Shown: one piece after another, positions 6,166 to 9,087 of the stretch
How positions within the stretch are numbered: the first letter of the stretch is position 1
Layout of the letters: every line of letters starts with the position of its first letter
Assembly (NCBI GenBank): GCA_030646595.1
Contig: JAUSKS010000019.1
Span: 1-9,087, forward strand
From: Gallionellaceae bacterium
GTDB lineage: Bacteria > Pseudomonadota > Gammaproteobacteria > Burkholderiales > Gallionellaceae
Direction of reading: 5' to 3'
Length of the DNA: 9,087 nt
The notes under the pieces: model-generated
What the model was told of the DNA's origin: nothing
The model's input: the letters and a program-made list of their open reading frames with translations, nothing else
Databases searched by the model: none
Made by a program: the position numbers and the translations under genes

Positions 6166-6694
6166 TTACCTCGTGCCCTTGGCGAGCGATAATGAAATAT
6201 TAGGACTTAAAGGATTAACGCTGACTTTCAACCGGGATGGCTCAATAATCAAATCCATGTCCTCCATCGGAATAGCGCCGAGCAATACTTGATTGCCCAA
6301 CATTAAAGCACCTGTTACGCATTCTCTTCCCAGCATGGATATTCTGATGGGCGCAACATAATCTACCAGGTGGGATTTCCCGTCTGCTGTTTGTACTTCG
6401 CGTTGCTTCAGGGGACTGAGTTGTAACTGCAAGGCCAAGTGTTCCGGAATACAAAGATGCAGCGCTCCCGTGTCTACTACTGCGGACGCATTCACCTCTT
6501 CCAGGTCTGGCCGTGCTTGGTTTGCCCGTCTTAAGGACACCTCTAAAAATCCACAATCGTCGCCATACCGCGTTGCTCACAAAAAATTGCTCCTTACATA
6601 TAGACTATATGCCGCGTCGCGATTTTTTGCTCGCCTTGCCTGGCTTAGAAACTTGGATTTTTAGAGCTGCCCTTACGTCAGCGTAAGTACCCAT
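6166..6694 (-). pseudogene. Clan AA aspartic protease gene interrupted by a MITE
   Basis: The body (6531-6166) encodes a retropepsin-like aspartic protease with a single VVDTGA active-site motif and the family-typical LHLCIPEHLALQLQL, VLLGAIPMEDMDL and NPLSPNI segments. It resembles the small clan AA family found in many bacteria and archaea; such enzymes act as dimers, and targets are unknown. The true start appears to be ATG 6694 (GGAG 7 nt upstream), giving MGTYADV. The frame is then broken by a 140-bp element. Removing the element and one TA copy joins GAC-GTA to AGA-CGG in frame as MGTYADVRRANQARPDL, with the spacing I expect of intact relatives. A shorter product could start at GTG 6540, whose first codons come from the element, but that site has a poor ribosome-binding site. 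Confidence 0.75.
6534..6673. mobile_element. 140-bp MITE with 20-bp inverted ends and TA duplication
   Basis: The ends are AGGACACCTCTAAAAATCCA (plus strand, left) and AGGGCAGCTCTAAAAATCCA (minus strand, right), 20 bp with two mismatches. TA flanks both sides (6532-6533 and 6674-6675). Inside are nested inverted repeats on the same centre: CAAAAAAT/ATTTTTTG (6580-6587 and 6622-6629), and CATATAG-A-CTATATG (6597-6611) at the exact middle. The whole element can fold as one hairpin. It codes for nothing of its own. TA duplication points to IS630/Tc1-mariner-type mobilisation, like Correia or Nezha elements, though the parent transposase is not in the window. Confidence 0.82.
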
Positions 6695-6732
6695 ATTTAT
6701 TCTCCATACATGGCGCAGCACAACCATTTTCT

Positions 6733-6765
6733 CCTCCTTATCAAGGAGGGGTGGCACACAGTGCC
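6733..6765 (-). other. Two small hairpins after the second c-di-GMP gene
   Basis: CCTCCTT-ATC-AAGGAGG (6733-6749) and GGCAC-ACA-GTGCC (6753-6765) lie just past the stop of the leftward GGDEF-EAL gene, between it and the protease start. On the minus strand neither is followed by a T-run, so they are not clear intrinsic terminators. They may protect the mRNA end or act only weakly. Confidence 0.4.
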
Positions 6766-6772
6766 GGGGTGG

Positions 6773-9087
6773 TTAAATTTCCACCAATACCGGATTACTG
6801 TTGATGAATATCGCAAATTCATTGACCGGCAATGGGTGGCTGAAGTAATGGCCTTGAATTTCATCACAGCCCCGCACCCGCAAGAAATTTACCTGCTCCA
6901 GCGTTTCCACGCCTTCTGCAACAACCTGGAGGTTAAGTTGATGCCCCAAGCTGATGACCGAACGGACGATGGCTGCGTCATTTTCATCGGTGGTAATGTC
7001 GCGCACAAACGACTGGTCTATTTTTAACCGGTCTATCGGCATCTTTTTCAAATAGCTCAAGCTTGAATAGCCGGTGCCAAAATCATCTATGGATAGATGC
7101 ACACCCAAGGCGTGCATTCGAGTCAGGAAGTCCATTGCTGTTTGGGTTTCCCCCATCATAATGCCTTCGGTAATTTCCAGTTCCAGATCGTGCGGCCCTA
7201 AACCCATTTCTTCCAGAATATCGGCTACCAGCTGTGCCAGGCCGGGCTGGCGCAACTGGCGGATAGATAGATTGACAGAGATCGGAAATACCACCATCCC
7301 TTGTTTTCTCCACTCTGCCAGTTGCGCGCAGGCAGTACGCAGCACCCATTCACCTATGGGTTCAATTTGCCCCGTTTCTTCTGCTACTGAAATAAATTCA
7401 GCAGGCTCTATCAAACCTTTTTGGGGGTGATGCCAGCGGATCAATGCTTCTGCTCCACAAACACGCCCATACCTCAGGTTCATTTGCGGCTGGTAATATA
7501 AAGAAAATTCCTTGCGCTCCAGCGCCAAGCGTAAATCCTTTTCCATGGAAAATAATTTATCCGCATGGAAATTCATTTCTGGCGTGAAGAATTGGTAGTT
7601 GCTGCGTCCTTCTTCCTTGACACGGTACATGGCCAGATCGGCGTGCTTAACCAAGGTATCGGCATCACCCGCATTGTCTGGGTAAATGCTGATGCCTATG
7701 CTGGCATGGGTGGCAATTTGTACTTCCCCCACATCACAGGGAATGGCCAGCGCAGCCAGTATTTTGGTGGCTACACGGGCAGCGCCATCGGCATCAGTTT
7801 CACGTAGCAGCACGATAAATTCATCTCCACCGATACGCGATACCGTATCTCCTTCGCGCACACATTGTTGTAGATGGTGAGCGACTACCCGCAATAATTT
7901 GTCACCCATGCCGTGGCCCATTGAGTCATTGACGTATTTGAAGCGGTCAAGATCAAGGAACAACAGTGCAAATTGGTGTTTATCGCGATGGGAGGCGGCA
8001 ATCAGTTGACCTAAACGATCATGCAGCAAGGTACGGTTAGGCAGCGCAGTGAGTACGTCATAATAGGCCAGCGATTGAATGTTCTGCTCCGCAGTTTTAC
8101 GCTCGCTGATGTCAGCAGCGATGGAGATGTAATGGGTTAAAGCGCCATGTTCATCCTTGATCGCGCTAATCGACATCCACTTGGGATAGATACGCCCACT
8201 CTTGTCCCGGTCCAGGATTTCTCCTTGCCAGAAACCCTGGCTATGGATGGCTTCCCACATGACACGATAAAACTCGGCATTGTGTTTGCCGGAAGATAGA
8301 ATGCGCGGGTTTTTACCTTTTATTTCGTCCAGGACATAACCTGTCATGCGGATAAAAGCCTGGTTGACGGACATTATTCTTTCTTCCGCATCGGTAATCA
8401 AAATGGCTTCACCGCTTCCTTCAAATACATTGGCGGCCAGGCGCAGATTTTCTTCCGTCAGTTTGCGGCGGGTAATATCACGTACCGTACCAAACACTGC
8501 TACCGGCTTGTGCGCATAATCAAAATCCACGACCACGGTCTGCCTGATCCATTTGGTCTGGCCATTCACTATAATCCGCTGCTCCATGTCATATGCCTCA
8601 CCGCGTAGCGATCTCTGACATGCAGCGTCCATCGCTGCCAGATCATCTGGATGAATACAGTTGCGCAGCATTTCTTGTGTCAAAGGTTGGCCATCGCGCC
8701 TCAATCCAAAAATGGCATAGACCTCATCTGAACCTGTAAATAGCATGCTGCGAATATCAAGCTGCCAGCTGCCCATATTAACTACGCGCTGTGCCCGTTT
8801 AAAATTGAGTTCGCTTTGTGTCAAATTTTTATAGGCACGGCTACGTTGTTCATGCACTACCGCTACGCATAATCCAATTGCGCCAATGATGATGTTATAA
8901 ACAACGGCATCTTCCAGTGTGTTATGGGGGAAACGCCCTGCATTGGAAAACAGGCCAAATAAAGAAAATCCATAGGCTAGCAGCAAGGCCACACTGGTGG
9001 TACGCAAATTAAATCCTAATGCAGCCCAAATAATGATCGGCAACAGCATGACAGGTTTAAATTTGTAATTAAATGCATCGCGGTCTA
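6773..9087 (-). CDS. MASE1-PAS-PAS-GGDEF-EAL c-di-GMP protein, N-terminus cut by window
   Basis: The frame stays open to the right edge, so the ATG at 9049 is internal and most of the MASE1 sensor lies outside the window. Counting from that Met: the last MASE1 helices at about 1-66, PAS 1 at 85-195, PAS 2 at 205-318 (ITDAEERIMSVNQAF, then DISERK), GGDEF at 328-490 and EAL at 505-750. GGDEF is intact: D366 in DLDRFK, N374/D375, GGDEF at 407-411, and the inhibitory RxxD at 398-401. EAL is intact: E534, N593, DD 655-656, K676, E712. It may both make and break c-di-GMP at the inner membrane. Its GGDEF-EAL half closely resembles that of the gene at 628-2862, at protein and partly DNA level; the PAS pair is the main difference. 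It ends 79 bp before the protease start. Confidence 0.93.
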   Translation of the reverse strand, partial: DRDAFNYKFKPVMLLPIIIWAALGFNLRTTSVALLLAYGFSLFGLFSNAGRFPHNTLEDAVVYNIIIGAIGLCVAVVHEQRSRAYKNLTQSELNFKRAQRVVNMGSWQLDIRSMLFTGSDEVYAIFGLRRDGQPLTQEMLRNCIHPDDLAAMDAACQRSLRGEAYDMEQRIIVNGQTKWIRQTVVVDFDYAHKPVAVFGTVRDITRRKLTEENLRLAANVFEGSGEAILITDAEERIMSVNQAFIRMTGYVLDEIKGKNPRILSSGKHNAEFYRVMWEAIHSQGFWQGEILDRDKSGRIYPKWMSISAIKDEHGALTHYISIAADISERKTAEQNIQSLAYYDVLTALPNRTLLHDRLGQLIAASHRDKHQFALLFLDLDRFKYVNDSMGHGMGDKLLRVVAHHLQQCVREGDTVSRIGGDEFIVLLRETDADGAARVATKILAALAIPCDVGEVQIATHASIGISIYPDNAGDADTLVKHADLAMYRVKEEGRSNYQFFTPEMNFHADKLFSMEKDLRLALERKEFSLYYQPQMNLRYGRVCGAEALIRWHHPQKGLIEPAEFISVAEETGQIEPIGEWVLRTACAQLAEWRKQGMVVFPISVNLSIRQLRQPGLAQLVADILEEMGLGPHDLELEITEGIMMGETQTAMDFLTRMHALGVHLSIDDFGTGYSSLSYLKKMPIDRLKIDQSFVRDITTDENDAAIVRSVISLGHQLNLQVVAEGVETLEQVNFLRVRGCDEIQGHYFSHPLPVNEFAIFINSNPVLVEI

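Noticed and set aside
6242..6580. A 112-codon minus-strand frame starting at GTG inside the MITE with AAGGAG upstream
   Set aside because: It runs out of frame through the aspartic protease, whose own frame carries the DTG and other family motifs. The composition looks random (many Arg/Ser), and the start signal probably comes by chance from the element.
1..9087. CRISPR arrays, tRNA or rRNA genes, toxin-antitoxin pairs or phage genes
   Set aside because: None seen on either strand: no regularly spaced repeats, no tRNA-like cloverleaf sequence noticed, and no matching protein families.

Overview
This window looks like chromosomal DNA of a mid-GC proteobacterium. A betaproteobacterium of the Nitrosomonadales type (Gallionellaceae/Nitrosomonadaceae/Methylophilaceae-like) is my best guess. 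It rests on the mix of MASE1-GGDEF-EAL proteins, a LuxI/LuxR acyl-homoserine-lactone (AHL) system, a DUF1640-like gene and a clan AA aspartic protease. This is inference from recognised families, not from a database match.

Layout, left to right. At the left edge is the start of pyrG (CTP synthase, minus strand), divergent from a small SemiSWEET transporter gene. An intrinsic terminator for leftward transcription and a REP-like hairpin pair follow. All main genes from 628 to 5603 lie on the minus strand. In transcription order these are a LuxR-type protein without a DNA-binding domain (5603-5043), a full-length LuxR (5002-4235), a LuxI AHL synthase (4033-3422), a receiver-like small protein overlapping luxI by 4 nt (3425-2970), and a membrane MASE1-GGDEF-EAL protein (2862-628). 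A symmetric lux box lies about 72 bp upstream of the luxI start codon. Right of this module are two broken genes. One is a DUF1640-like gene split by an apparent single-base deletion. The other is a clan AA aspartic protease gene interrupted near its 5' end by a 140-bp MITE with 20-bp terminal inverted repeats and a TA target duplication. A second MASE1-(PAS)2-GGDEF-EAL gene, closely similar to the first in its C-terminal half, runs off the right edge.

Working model (inference): LuxI makes an AHL and the full-length LuxR binds it. The complex acts at the lux box to raise luxI and the coupled receiver-like gene, and perhaps the downstream c-di-GMP gene, for which I see no clear terminator in between. 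The HTH-less LuxR keeps the AHL pocket residues and could sequester signal or form inactive heterodimers. The quorum-sensing locus lies between two same-orientation c-di-GMP paralogues, suggesting a link between cell density and c-di-GMP. The first paralogue has lost a metal-binding Asp in its GGDEF domain, so it is more likely a phosphodiesterase. The most unusual parts are the HTH-less LuxR, the receiver-like partner of LuxI, and the MITE insertion whose exact removal restores the protease reading frame.
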